From Veillonellaceae bacterium (GTDB lineage: Bacteria > Bacillota > Negativicutes > Veillonellales > Negativicoccaceae), in contig JALELM010000020.1 in assembly GCA_022771805.1 (NCBI GenBank), positions 62,001-126,000 of the forward strand: 64,000 nt of DNA, in the 5' to 3' direction. Position 1 is the first letter of the stretch. Every line of letters starts with the position of its first letter. The notes below the pieces were generated by a model. It did not search any database, was not told the origin of the DNA, and saw only the letters and a list, made by a program, of their open reading frames with translations. This document shows, one piece after another, positions 9,732 to 18,755 of this stretch. The position numbers were made by a program, and so were the translations under genes.

Positions 9732-9769
9732 TCATTCGCTTGCTTCGGAGATGCTTACGAAGAATAAAT

Positions 9770-9796
9770 AGGACGAGCTGCGGCTCGTCCTGTTTG
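9770..9796 (+). terminator. Terminator after the YhaO/YhaN operon
   Basis: AGGACGAGC-TGCG-GCTCGTCCT stem-loop followed by GTTT, 39 bases after the stop codon. The T-run is weak. Confidence 0.6.
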
Positions 9797-9858
9797 CGGA
9801 AACATGAGAAGTATGCCTGACCATCCGGGGACATAAAAGCCGGAGCAAAAGCAAAGAA

Positions 9859-9892
9859 CAAAGACCCGTCCGTTAAGGACGGGTCTTTGTGT
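9859..9892. terminator. Bidirectional terminator
   Basis: CAAAGACCCGTCC / GGACGGGTCTTTG hairpin with a five-base loop. It lies between convergent operons and would terminate the minus-strand lipoprotein message as well as read-through from the left. No gene is seen in 9732-10017. Confidence 0.8.
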
Positions 9893-10017
9893 TAAACAGG
9901 TGAATGCGATCATTCGCCGGTTCTCCGCAGTTGCCGCTTCATCCGGCGGAGAGGCGCTTGTGCTCTCTTTTCACCGCGGAAGGATCACGGCGGTCACCGT
10001 TCTCTCTCCGGCATCGT

Positions 10018-10905
10018 TTATTGCGTTGCTACCGACTCCTCCGGCAACAGGATGGCGGCGAGTTCGGCAAGGCCGTCGACGGCGTACTGGCTCGGGCAGT
10101 AGACGACACGGCCGGGAATATAGCGAAAATCGTCATTGCGCACGGCGTGCAGTCCGGCGTAGGCCGGGTTGTCCGTAAAGACGGCACGCAGGGCGGCTTC
10201 GTCCTCTTCCATATGCCAGGCGGTCAGCAGGATACAGTCGGGATCCGCCTGCAGGAGAAATTCTTGCGGCAGCGATCGCACGTCTCCCTCCGGAAAGGGC
10301 TCGAGCACATTCGGCACGCCGAGGCGGCGGCACATATCGCCGAAGAGTGTATCGCCGCCGCCGAAAGGCGCGTTGTAGGCCCAAAGAAAGACACGCGGCT
10401 TCGCTGCGGCGGGAACGGCTGCCGCGCGAGCGGTGAGTGCGGCGAGACGCTCCTCGTAGCGTGCGACGACGGCTTCGCCGCGATCTCCCGTGCCGGTCGC
10501 CGCGGCGATACCGCGGATCACGGCGGGGATTTCATCCAGCCGCTTGGCCGTGGGATAACGATAGACGGTGATTCCCATCTCACGGAGAGTCCGTTCCAGG
10601 GACTCGTCGAGCCAGTCCGAGCAGATGATGAGGTCGGGGTGCAGGGAGAGAATTTCCTCCAATGTATACGCCTGCACACGCCCCGACACTTGCCGCGCGG
10701 CAACCGTGCTGTAGGAAATTTCCGGGATGTCGACGAGGTTCGAAAGGGCGGCGATCCGCTCCGGCGGGACCAAGTCGAGCAGGATCTCATCCGCATCCAG
10801 ATTCAACGAGACGATATGCTGCGCCTGCGGTGTTGGCGAAGGCGCAGAAGTACAGCCGGTAAGTGCGAGCAGGAGCAGGCACAGGCTGACGAGCAGTTTA
10901 CGCAT
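10018..10905 (-). CDS. ABC-type metal-chelate (B12/siderophore/heme) binding lipoprotein
   Basis: A 295-residue lipoprotein with signal peptide and lipobox LTGC at residues 15-18, followed by a BtuF/FepB-type two-lobed fold. Recognisable stretches are HIVSLNLDADEILLDLVPPERIAALS at the N-lobe, the helix-linked middle, and PDLIICSDW. No permease or ATPase is adjacent, so it would have to work with a transporter encoded elsewhere. It begins 2 bases after the stop of the transglycosylase gene and is probably co-translated with it. The substrate cannot be told from the sequence. Confidence 0.8.
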   Translation of the reverse strand: MRKLLVSLCLLLLALTGCTSAPSPTPQAQHIVSLNLDADEILLDLVPPERIAALSNLVDIPEISYSTVAARQVSGRVQAYTLEEILSLHPDLIICSDWLDESLERTLREMGITVYRYPTAKRLDEIPAVIRGIAAATGTGDRGEAVVARYEERLAALTARAAAVPAAAKPRVFLWAYNAPFGGGDTLFGDMCRRLGVPNVLEPFPEGDVRSLPQEFLLQADPDCILLTAWHMEEDEAALRAVFTDNPAYAGLHAVRNDDFRYIPGRVVYCPSQYAVDGLAELAAILLPEESVATQ

Positions 10906-10907
10906 GG

Positions 10908-11678
10908 TTACTCCCTTCCTTGCAGCGGCAGCGCGCCGGCATATGCTTTTTCCGCCGTCTGCGGGCTGATCATACCTTGCAGGGTCATCGCCGCAAGCAC
11001 CTGTTGCTGACGAATTTTTGCCGCGTCGTAATGTGCGAGCGGATTATAGGCGCTCGGTGCCTGCGGCAGTCCGGCAAGCAGGGTGCATTCCGCCAGCGAC
11101 AGTTCGGCGGCTGATTTACCGAAGTAGGTCTGTGCCGCCGCTCCGATGCCGTAGGCACCGGCGCCGTAATACACGGTGTTGACATATATTTCCAGAATTT
11201 CGTCCTTGGTGTAGGCGCGCTCCAGACCGCTTGCAAGGAGGAGTTCCTCCGCTTTGCGCCACCAGGAACGATCTTGGGAAAGGAAAAGAGTTTTGGCGGT
11301 TTGCTGGGTTATGGTGCTGCCGCCCTCCAACGTTTCGCCGGCCTGATAATTGGTGACCAGCGCGCGGCCGATACCGATAAAATCGACCGGTCCGTGGTCA
11401 TAGAAGCGTTTGTCTTCGATGGCGACGACGGCTTGGCGGAAATAAATCGGCAAGTTGTCGAGCGGGACGAATTCTGCGCGATGCAGCTGTGCTTCGACCG
11501 CCCGGCGGACATCCGTGAGACGTTGCACTCGGGCGGGGATATCCGCCGCGACGACGGTCTCGTAAGTCGTGTGCGTATCCCGGGCAAGGTCGTGCAGACG
11601 TTCGCTGTTGGCAACGGGATCCGTTTGGTACCACCAGACGCCGGCGATAATAAGTAATATGAGAATAAGTTTATTCAT
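10908..11678 (-). CDS. Monofunctional peptidoglycan glycosyltransferase (GT51)
   Basis: A 256-residue, membrane-anchored GT51 enzyme that polymerises lipid II into glycan strands. The N-terminal TM helix (residues 3-17) is followed by AVVAIEDKRFYDHGPVDFIG with the catalytic Glu, GGSTITQQTAKTLFL, the KAEE segment and EILEIYVNTVYYGAGAYGI. No transpeptidase domain follows. This is shorter than class A PBPs and matches the MtgA-type family. The gene leads a two-gene minus-strand unit with the binding lipoprotein. Confidence 0.92.
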   Translation of the reverse strand: MNKLILILLIIAGVWWYQTDPVANSERLHDLARDTHTTYETVVAADIPARVQRLTDVRRAVEAQLHRAEFVPLDNLPIYFRQAVVAIEDKRFYDHGPVDFIGIGRALVTNYQAGETLEGGSTITQQTAKTLFLSQDRSWWRKAEELLLASGLERAYTKDEILEIYVNTVYYGAGAYGIGAAAQTYFGKSAAELSLAECTLLAGLPQAPSAYNPLAHYDAAKIRQQQVLAAMTLQGMISPQTAEKAYAGALPLQGRE

Positions 11679-11744
11679 ATAAGCTCCTTTATGCTATTGT
11701 ACAGACAAATAGCGAGTCGGGCAACGTGCAGCTAAAATTTGCTG

Positions 11745-11773
11745 TTGCAAGATTATGCATTGTGGTGTATAAT
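11745..11773 (+). promoter_or_regulatory. argGH promoter
   Basis: TTGCAA (11745-11750), a 17-base spacer and TATAAT (11768-11773), with transcription expected near 11780. The AT-rich stretch around the -10 box loosely resembles ARG boxes, but no clear pair was identified. Confidence 0.75.
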
Positions 11774-11808
11774 TATCGAAAATGTAAGTGAATGGGGGAG
11801 GAAGTAAG

Positions 11809-13050
11809 ATGAAACAAAAAGTAAACAAGGTGGTTCTGGCCTATTCCGGCGGTTTGGATACATCGGTCATCATTCCCTGGCTGAAAGAGAATTATGATTG
11901 CGAGGTCATTGCGGTCTGCGCCAACCTCGGGCAGCCTGAGGATTTTGCGGCGATCGAAAAGAAAGCGTTGGCAAGCGGTGCGTCCAAGGCGTATGTGCTC
12001 GATTTGCGGCGGGAGTTTTTGGAAGACTTCGTCTGGCCGGTGCTGCAGGCAGGCTCCGTGTATGAAGGCAAGTACCTGCTCGGGACTTCGTTCGCGCGGC
12101 CGGTCATTGCGAAAGCATTGGTGGATGTCGCCAAGAAAGAAGGCGCGGATGCGGTAGCGCACGGCGCAACGGGCAAGGGAAATGATCAGGTGCGGTTCGA
12201 ATTGACGATCAAGGCGCTTGCACCGGAACTGGCGATTATTGCGCCGTGGCGGCTCTGGGAGATTCGTTCGCGCGAGGATGCCTTGGCGTATGCCGCGGCA
12301 CGGCAGGTACCGATCGATTACACCGGCGGCGGGGAAGACAAGCCGAAGCAGCCGTACCCGTACAGCATGGACTGGAACATTTGGCATCTGTCGCACGAAG
12401 GCGCGGATTTGGAGAACCCGGCGAACGCACCGCATGACGATATGTACATGGTGACTTGCGACCCGACGACGGCCAAGGATGAAGTGACCGTCATTACTCT
12501 GGGCTTTGAGCAGGGGAAACCGGTGTCGTTGAACGGGCAGGCGCTCGGCGCGGTAGAAATGATTACGGAACTGAACCGGATCGGTGCGGAAAACGGGATC
12601 GGGATTGCCGATATCGTGGAAAACCGATTGGTCGGGATGAAGTCGCGCGGTGTGTATGAAAACCCGGGCGGGGCGATTTTATTCTACGCGCATCGGGAGT
12701 TGGAATATCTCTGTTTGGATCGGGCGACATTCCATTACAAGGAGCAGGTGGCGGTGCGCTATGCGGAACTCGTCTACGACGGCATGTGGTATGCGCCGTT
12801 GCGTGAAGCCTTGCAGGCATTTGTGACGGCGACGCAGGCAACGGTGACGGGCGAGGTAACCTTGCGGCTTTACAAAGGCAATATTATGAGCCACGGCGCG
12901 AAGTCTCCGTATTCGCTTTACAGCGAGGAGTTCGTTACTTTCGGCCGGGATGAAGTATATAATCAGGCGGATGCGGAAGGGTTCATCAACTTGTTCGGTC
13001 TGCCGCTGAAAATTCGGGCGCTCATGCAAGCGAAAAAGGATCTGGAATAA
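11809..13050 (+). CDS. argG: Argininosuccinate synthase
   Basis: A 413-residue enzyme joining citrulline and aspartate with ATP. It shows the N-type ATP pyrophosphatase loop [12 protein letters not shown] near residue 10, followed by family segments [14 protein letters not shown] and APWR. ATG 11809 is preceded by GGGGGAGGAAG; an in-frame GTG seven codons upstream is less likely. The last base of its stop codon is the first base of the argH start (TAATG), implying translational coupling. Confidence 0.97.
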   Translation: MKQKVNKVVLAYSGGLDTSVIIPWLKENYDCEVIAVCANLGQPEDFAAIEKKALASGASKAYVLDLRREFLEDFVWPVLQAGSVYEGKYLLGTSFARPVIAKALVDVAKKEGADAVAHGATGKGNDQVRFELTIKALAPELAIIAPWRLWEIRSREDALAYAAARQVPIDYTGGGEDKPKQPYPYSMDWNIWHLSHEGADLENPANAPHDDMYMVTCDPTTAKDEVTVITLGFEQGKPVSLNGQALGAVEMITELNRIGAENGIGIADIVENRLVGMKSRGVYENPGGAILFYAHRELEYLCLDRATFHYKEQVAVRYAELVYDGMWYAPLREALQAFVTATQATVTGEVTLRLYKGNIMSHGAKSPYSLYSEEFVTFGRDEVYNQADAEGFINLFGLPLKIRALMQAKKDLE

Positions 13051-14486
13051 TGAAACTTTGGGGCGGACGTTTTACGGAGAATACAGCGCCGGAGGTGGAG
13101 GAGTTTACTTCTTCCATCGGTTTCGATCGGCGGCTGTATCGTGAGGACATAGCGGGAAGCATCGCCCATGCGACGATGCTTGCCGAGCAGGGGATTATTT
13201 CCCCGACGGATGCGAAGGCAATTCGCGAGGGACTGACGGCCATTTTGCAGGAGATCGAGGCGGGTAAGTTTTCCTTTTCCGTTGCGCTGGAAGACATTCA
13301 CATGAATTTGGAGAGCGCACTGACGGAGCGCATCGGCGAGGCGGGCAAGCGCCTGCATACCGCCCGCAGCCGAAACGACCAGGTCGCTTTGGATATGCAT
13401 TTATATATGCGGCGGGCGATCGTGGCGGTCGGTGAGGATATGCTGTACCTGCTGACGGCCTTGCGCGATGTGGCGCAGGAGCACGCGGCCGTCATCATGC
13501 CGGGGTATACGCATTTGCAGCGGGCGCAGCCGATTTTGTTGGCGCATCATTTGCTGGCCTACTTTGCCATGTTGGCACGGGATTTTCGCCGCTTGGCGGG
13601 TTGCTGGGTCGGGGCGGATATGATGCCGCTCGGGGCGGGCGCGTTGGCGGGGACGAGCTATCCGACCAAGCCGGAACGGGTGGCGGAGCTGCTGCAATTC
13701 GGCTCCCTGTACGGGAACAGTATGGATGCCGTGAGCGATCGGGACTACCTGCTCGAGTTCCAGGCGATGGCATCGATTACGATGATGCATTTGTCGCGGC
13801 TCTCGGAAGAGATTATCCTCTGGGCTTCGTCCGAATATCGTTTCATTGAACTGTCGGATGCGTTCTGCACCGGTTCGTCCATCATGCCGCAAAAGAAAAA
13901 CCCCGATGTCAGCGAGTTGGTGCGCGGCAAGACGGGGCGGGTGTACGGGCATTTCATTGCGCTGGCGACGGTGCTGAAAGGGCTGCCGTTGGCATATAAT
14001 AAGGACTTGCAAGAAGATAAAGAGGGTGTCTTCGATACGGTGGATACGCTGCGGTTTTCATTGCGCGTCTATGCGGATATGCTGCGCTCCATGCGGGTGC
14101 ACAGCGAACGGATGCGGGCCGTGTTGGAGGATGATTTCTCGAATGCCACGGACTTGGCGGATTATCTGGCGAAAAAAGGTCTGCCTTTCCGCGAAGCGCA
14201 TGCGGTAGTCGGTCGGGCGGTGCAGTATTGTGTGCAGCACGATTGCGTGTTGCACGATCTGGATTTGGCGACGTTGCAGCGGTTCAGCCCGTTGTTTGCC
14301 GAGGATATCCTTGCCGTACTGGCGATTGAAAACGTAGTCGCAGTGCGGTCGGCACATGGCGGGACGGCGCCGGTGCAGGTCGAGCGGCAGTTGCAGGCCG
14401 CCGCCGAATTGCTGTCGGCATATAAGGAAGAACAGGCGACACGCACGGCGCGGGTGGCGCAAGCGGAGTTTGTTTTGACAAAATAA
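13050..14486 (+). CDS. argH: Argininosuccinate lyase
   Basis: A 478-residue member of the fumarase/aspartase superfamily that splits argininosuccinate to arginine and fumarate. The signature GSSIMPQKKNPD is clear, with TARSRNDQ and PGYTHLQRAQP upstream. It completes a two-gene argGH operon and is translationally coupled to argG by a one-base overlap. Confidence 0.98.
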   Translation: MKLWGGRFTENTAPEVEEFTSSIGFDRRLYREDIAGSIAHATMLAEQGIISPTDAKAIREGLTAILQEIEAGKFSFSVALEDIHMNLESALTERIGEAGKRLHTARSRNDQVALDMHLYMRRAIVAVGEDMLYLLTALRDVAQEHAAVIMPGYTHLQRAQPILLAHHLLAYFAMLARDFRRLAGCWVGADMMPLGAGALAGTSYPTKPERVAELLQFGSLYGNSMDAVSDRDYLLEFQAMASITMMHLSRLSEEIILWASSEYRFIELSDAFCTGSSIMPQKKNPDVSELVRGKTGRVYGHFIALATVLKGLPLAYNKDLQEDKEGVFDTVDTLRFSLRVYADMLRSMRVHSERMRAVLEDDFSNATDLADYLAKKGLPFREAHAVVGRAVQYCVQHDCVLHDLDLATLQRFSPLFAEDILAVLAIENVVAVRSAHGGTAPVQVERQLQAAAELLSAYKEEQATRTARVAQAEFVLTK

Positions 14487-14487
14487 A

Positions 14488-14523
14488 AAAGACCTTCGGA
14501 TTGTACAATCCGAAGGTCTTTTT
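14488..14523. terminator. Bidirectional terminator between argH and feoB
   Basis: A near-perfect palindrome AAGACCTTCGGATTGT / ACAATCCGAAGGTCTT flanked by A- and T-tracts. It serves both convergent operons. Confidence 0.92.
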
Positions 14524-14530
14524 CTTTGCG

Positions 14531-16600
14531 CTACAGATCGGGGAACACGAGTCGCACGAGTGCAGCGACCGTGATGCAAACGGCGATGCCCATGCTTGTG
14601 GGCAAGAGGACGGAGAGCGCCGTCCAGTACAGCGATTTCGTTTCCCGGAAGATCGTCAGGATGGTCGTGCCGCAGGGCCAATGCAGGAGCGAGAAGAGCA
14701 TCGTGCACAGAGCGGTGAGCCAAGTCCAGCCGTGCCCGACAAGCAGCCCGTGCAAGGCTTGCAGGGAGTCCAGTTCCAAAATGGACGTCTGGGCGAGGTA
14801 AATCATAATCAGGCAGGGAAAGACGATTTCATTGGCCGGCATTCCGAGAATAAATGCGGCCAAGATGGCACCGTCCATACCCATGGCGTGGCCGAGCGGC
14901 TCCATCACGTGAACGAACCGGTCAATGAGATTCGTAGCGCCGAAAGGGGTGTTCGCCAAGTACCAAAGGACGAGCCCCGCTGGCGCCGCTACGACGACGG
15001 CGCGGAACAGTACGAAGAGCGTGCGATCCAGCAGCGAGCGGATGAGTACGGTCACCACTTGCGGACGACGGTACGGCGGCAACTCCAACGTGAAGGCGGA
15101 GGGAACTCCGCGCAAGACCGTCGCGGACAGTAACCGAGAGGCGACGAGCGTCATCAAGACACCGAGAACGATTACGGACGTCAGCAGGAAGGCGGCGCCG
15201 AATGATTCGAGCGGCGCCCCGCTCGTGCCCGCCCAGAACATCGCAATCAGCGCGATGAACAGTGGGAAACGCCCGTTGCAAGGCACGAAGTTATTTGTCA
15301 GTATGGCGATCAGGCGTTCCCGCGGCGAGTCGATGATGCGCGCACCCGTGACGCCGGCGGCATTGCAGCCGAAGCCCATGCACATGGTGAGCGCCTGTTT
15401 GCCGCAGGCGCGGCAGGTCTGGAACGCACGATCGAGATTGTAGGCGATACGCGGCAGGTAGCCGAAATCTTCCAGCAACGTGAACAGCGGAAAGAAAATC
15501 GCCATCGGCGGGAGCATGACGGAAATAACCCAGGCCATGACGCGATATACGCCGAAAATAAGCGGATTGTAAACAGTTTCCGGAATGCCGAGTGCAATCG
15601 CGCCGCGAAGCAACCAATCCTGCAGCGTGAAAAGCATAGCGGCCAGTAACTCGGACGGGTAGTTGGAGCCCTCAATCGTCAGCCAGAAGACGAAGAGCAA
15701 CAACATAAACATGGAAATAAAGCCGGTTCGACGGCCGGTAAAAAAGCGATCCCAGCGCCGGTCGCGGGCGTCATGCGCTGCATCTCCGTAGGAGACGGCA
15801 CGCGCGGCGATCTGCTCGGCACGCAGGACGAAACTCTCCACGATTGCATCGCGCAAATGCTTTTCGTCGTAGCCGGCTGCCGCCAGCTGCTCCCGCTCCA
15901 ACGCAAGTGCCCGGACAATTTCCGGCTTGTGCAGAAAGGAAGCGTCCGTTTTGCGTGCGATGATCTCCTGCAAACCGGGAGCATCTTCCAACAGGTGAAT
16001 GGCAAGCCATTCCGGCGAGAGCCCGTCCGGCGTGTACGGCTTCAGCAGCTGCGCCAGTACATTCCGGGCGGCCGTGATTTCCGGCGGGTAGGGCGAAACG
16101 ATATTCGCCGGGGTGAGCAGATGCCAATCTTTCAGCATGGCGACCAAGGCGTCGAGCCCTTCCCTGCTGCGAGCCGCCGTGCCCAGTACCGGGACGTGCA
16201 GCACCTCGGCCAGACGCGCCGGATCGACATGGATGGAGCGTTTGGCGGCTTCGTCCAGCAAGTTCATGCAGACGATAACGGGTCGTCCGGTTTCGATGAC
16301 CTGTAAGGCTAAATTCAAATTTCGTTCCGGTGCCGTCGCATCGCAGACAACCACGACGCAGGCCGGATTTTCAAAGCAAATAAAATCGCGCGCCAACGCT
16401 TCTTCTTCCGAGGTGGCGAGCAGAGAATAACAGCCGGGCAAATCGACAAGCTCCAGTTCTTGGGCGTTGCGGATCCGACCGTGCGCTGTTTCGACCGTCT
16501 TGCCCGGCCAGTTGCCGGTATGCTGCTGCAGACCGGTGAGGGCGTTGAATACCGTGCTTTTGCCGACATTCGGGTTGCCGGCAAGGGCGATCGTCGTCAT
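14531..16600 (-). CDS. feoB: Ferrous iron transporter FeoB
   Basis: A 689-residue inner-membrane iron(II) transporter. The N-terminal G domain carries GNPNVGKST (residues 8-16), the switch region with TVE, DLPG and NLLD; the polytopic core has two Gate motifs. The start is ATG 16600, which overlaps the feoA stop as ATGA. The frame extends 36 codons upstream inside feoA, but homology begins at MTTIALAGNP. Confidence 0.97.
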   Translation of the reverse strand: MTTIALAGNPNVGKSTVFNALTGLQQHTGNWPGKTVETAHGRIRNAQELELVDLPGCYSLLATSEEEALARDFICFENPACVVVVCDATAPERNLNLALQVIETGRPVIVCMNLLDEAAKRSIHVDPARLAEVLHVPVLGTAARSREGLDALVAMLKDWHLLTPANIVSPYPPEITAARNVLAQLLKPYTPDGLSPEWLAIHLLEDAPGLQEIIARKTDASFLHKPEIVRALALEREQLAAAGYDEKHLRDAIVESFVLRAEQIAARAVSYGDAAHDARDRRWDRFFTGRRTGFISMFMLLLFVFWLTIEGSNYPSELLAAMLFTLQDWLLRGAIALGIPETVYNPLIFGVYRVMAWVISVMLPPMAIFFPLFTLLEDFGYLPRIAYNLDRAFQTCRACGKQALTMCMGFGCNAAGVTGARIIDSPRERLIAILTNNFVPCNGRFPLFIALIAMFWAGTSGAPLESFGAAFLLTSVIVLGVLMTLVASRLLSATVLRGVPSAFTLELPPYRRPQVVTVLIRSLLDRTLFVLFRAVVVAAPAGLVLWYLANTPFGATNLIDRFVHVMEPLGHAMGMDGAILAAFILGMPANEIVFPCLIMIYLAQTSILELDSLQALHGLLVGHGWTWLTALCTMLFSLLHWPCGTTILTIFRETKSLYWTALSVLLPTSMGIAVCITVAALVRLVFPDL

Positions 16601-16821
16601 GATGACCTCCGCACTTGCACATGGCAGGCATCCTGTGCCCGAATGGCGATAACTGTGTTGCGGATGCGATACGCTTGCGGATCGCCCAGGGGACTCTGTC
16701 CGACACAAGCTACCCGCGTGCCGCGAACCAGTCCCAAGTCTTGTAAGCGCCGCCGCAACGGATTTTCACGAATATCAAGAATCGTTGCCGTTTCACCGGG
16801 GCGCAAATCTCCCAGGTTCAT
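16597..16821 (-). CDS. feoA: Ferrous iron transport protein A
   Basis: A 74-residue cytoplasmic SH3-like accessory protein of FeoB: LGDLRPGETATI, then RRRLQDLGLVRGTRV and DPQAYRIRNTVIAIR. It overlaps feoB by four bases. The upstream region 16822-16935 has no obvious Fur box by eye. Confidence 0.93.
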   Translation of the reverse strand: MNLGDLRPGETATILDIRENPLRRRLQDLGLVRGTRVACVGQSPLGDPQAYRIRNTVIAIRAQDACHVQVRRSS

Positions 16822-16937
16822 AATACCACTCCTTTTATTTATTCCGTGCGCCTGTCCTTGTGTCCGGCAAGGTGAGTATACTCAGCGGCGTCACGAAATA
16901 ATTTCAATCATAATCAGTATATCATGCAAAAAAGGAT

Positions 16938-16967
16938 AAAAAAACACCCGTCACAACGGGTGTTTTG
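16938..16967. terminator. Terminator of the SLC13 operon
   Basis: AAAACACCCGT-CACA-ACGGGTGTTTT hairpin with A- and T-tracts. It lies downstream of the minus-strand carrier gene and upstream of feoA. Confidence 0.88.
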
Positions 16968-16997
16968 ATGATAATTCTTGAATCGAGCCGCAACCGA

Positions 16998-18254
16998 TCA
17001 ATAATACGGCCAAACAATCGGGATAACGATGCACGATACGATCAGACAGACGGCAACCAAGCCCGAGCCGACCTTGAGATAATCCATGAAGCGATACTTG
17101 CCCGGCGCAAGAACCAATGTATTCGGCGGTGTGCCGACAGGACTTGCAAAAGCGCAGGAAGAGGCAATCAGAATTGCCATCAGTACCGCCTGCGGATTGG
17201 CGTGAAGGCTGGATGCGATCGCGATGCCGACGGGACAAAGCAATGCTTTGGAGGCCGTGTTCGACATAAACTGAGTCAGGCCGACCGCCAGCAGGAAGAG
17301 CACAATCGTGACCGTAAGCACGGAAGGCTCGCCGCCCATGACCGCCAAGACATAGTGAGCGATCAGCTTGCCCGCGCCGGTTGTATTCATCGCATTGGCA
17401 AGCGGAATCATCCCCGCAAAAAGGAAAATAGTCATCCAGTCGATGGAATGATACGCTTCTTTTTCTGTGATGCAGCGAGTCAGGACGCAGCAAACCGCAC
17501 CGATAACCGCCACGATATGCAACGGCAATCCGATCGCCATCGCTACGATGACGCCGAGCAGGATAATACCGCAAACCCACTGCATGGCCGTGCGTTCTTC
17601 CGCAACGCCGTCGTCTTCTTCCGGGATAACCTGCGAGAGATCGTTCGGCAGAAGATGTTTCCCGAAAAACATCATGTACAGAGTCCCTGCAATCGTAATC
17701 GGGATACCGAGCCAGGCATATTCGAAGAAACCGAATTGCAACTCGGGCATACCCGCGGCACGCAATGCCACATTGGCAAGCATATTCGGCGGTGTACCGA
17801 TAAGCGTGATCGTACCGCCGAGGCCGCAAGCGAAAGCCAGCGGCATCAATTGCCGCGAAGCGGAAATTTTAGCGCGGGAACAAATACCCAAGACCACGGG
17901 AATGAGACAGGCACAAGTGCCCGTATTCGACAAAAATGCGGACATGGCCGCAGCGATGACCATGATTCCGGCCATCAGGCGGTTTTCGCTCGTGCCGCAA
18001 GCCCTGACTACGAGGCCGCCGAGTCGCTGTGCCAGACCGGTTTGGAACATGGAGGCGCCGACGATGAACATCCCGCCGAAGAGAACGACGGTATCATCCG
18101 CCAGGCCGAGAAAAATTTCTCGAAATGGAATAAGACCGAGCAGGCCGCAAGCCATTGCGGCCAAAATAGCGGTAACCGCCAGGGGAATGATTTCCGTGAC
18201 GAATAAAATGGCGACTACCACCAAAATAGCAATACAAATCAAATCGGGTGACAT
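16998..18254 (-). CDS. SLC13 (DASS) family carboxylate/anion transporter
   Basis: A 418-residue membrane carrier with about 11 segments and the two inverted-repeat signatures SNTGTC and GTPPNMLAN in the first half, and SNTASKALL and GTPPNTLV in the second. The family imports di- or tricarboxylates or sulfate with sodium. An AGGAGG site precedes the start. A divergent LysR regulator next door probably responds to the transported acid (inference). Confidence 0.87.
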   Translation of the reverse strand: MSPDLICIAILVVVAILFVTEIIPLAVTAILAAMACGLLGLIPFREIFLGLADDTVVLFGGMFIVGASMFQTGLAQRLGGLVVRACGTSENRLMAGIMVIAAAMSAFLSNTGTCACLIPVVLGICSRAKISASRQLMPLAFACGLGGTITLIGTPPNMLANVALRAAGMPELQFGFFEYAWLGIPITIAGTLYMMFFGKHLLPNDLSQVIPEEDDGVAEERTAMQWVCGIILLGVIVAMAIGLPLHIVAVIGAVCCVLTRCITEKEAYHSIDWMTIFLFAGMIPLANAMNTTGAGKLIAHYVLAVMGGEPSVLTVTIVLFLLAVGLTQFMSNTASKALLCPVGIAIASSLHANPQAVLMAILIASSCAFASPVGTPPNTLVLAPGKYRFMDYLKVGSGLVAVCLIVSCIVIPIVWPYY

Positions 18255-18280
18255 GCTTTTCTTCCTCCTTAGAGAGGTAT

Positions 18281-18481
18281 TCAGTCACGCTCCTCGCGGC
18301 GGGTGCCGTTACAAGGCCAGCCGGGGACGGCTTCCATACTGCCGTGCGTGATGAAGTGCCCCGTACGTGTACGTTTTGCCAACATGTGATGGTAAGCTCT
18401 CTGGCTTACTTTTTGCAGATATTCCCGTGTCTGCAGATCAAAAGAGGGGACGGGAATAGAAATAAGTTCTTTTGTAATCAT
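18281..18481 (-). CDS. Small hypothetical protein preceding the SLC13 gene
   Basis: A 66-codon frame ending 26 bases before the carrier start, with AAAGGAAA about 9 bases before its ATG. The product is soluble, basic and His-rich (RAYHHMLAKRTRTGHFITHG) and not of low complexity. It is probably co-transcribed from a minus-strand TTTACA-N18-TATAGT promoter. A GAAATCGATTTC palindrome at 18507-18518 lies between that promoter and the start and may be an operator. I do not recognise the family, and it may not be a real gene. Confidence 0.42.
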   Translation of the reverse strand: MITKELISIPVPSFDLQTREYLQKVSQRAYHHMLAKRTRTGHFITHGSMEAVPGWPCNGTRREERD

Positions 18482-18755
18482 GCCAAGCTTCTTTTCCTTT
18501 CATAACGAAATCGATTTCTACTCTTACTATAGCGAAACGGCGGGTATTCTGTAAAATTGAGGTTACTTATTAAAAATATAAATATATATCATAAATTCAC
18601 CCCATAAGTGCGGGCGGTTTTTTGTGTTAAAATAGGGATGTAAAATAAAAGTTAGTGTTTGGTAAGGATGTATGGCCGAGCTGAAGACGATTGATACAGG
18701 CATGTCCATATTCTTTATGCTATCTTTGAAAAAACGAGAGGTACGGGAACGACAA

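Noticed and set aside
9893-10017. Possible cobalamin or other riboswitch next to the binding lipoprotein
   Set aside because: The stretch is downstream, not upstream, of that minus-strand gene and lacks the conserved B12-box.
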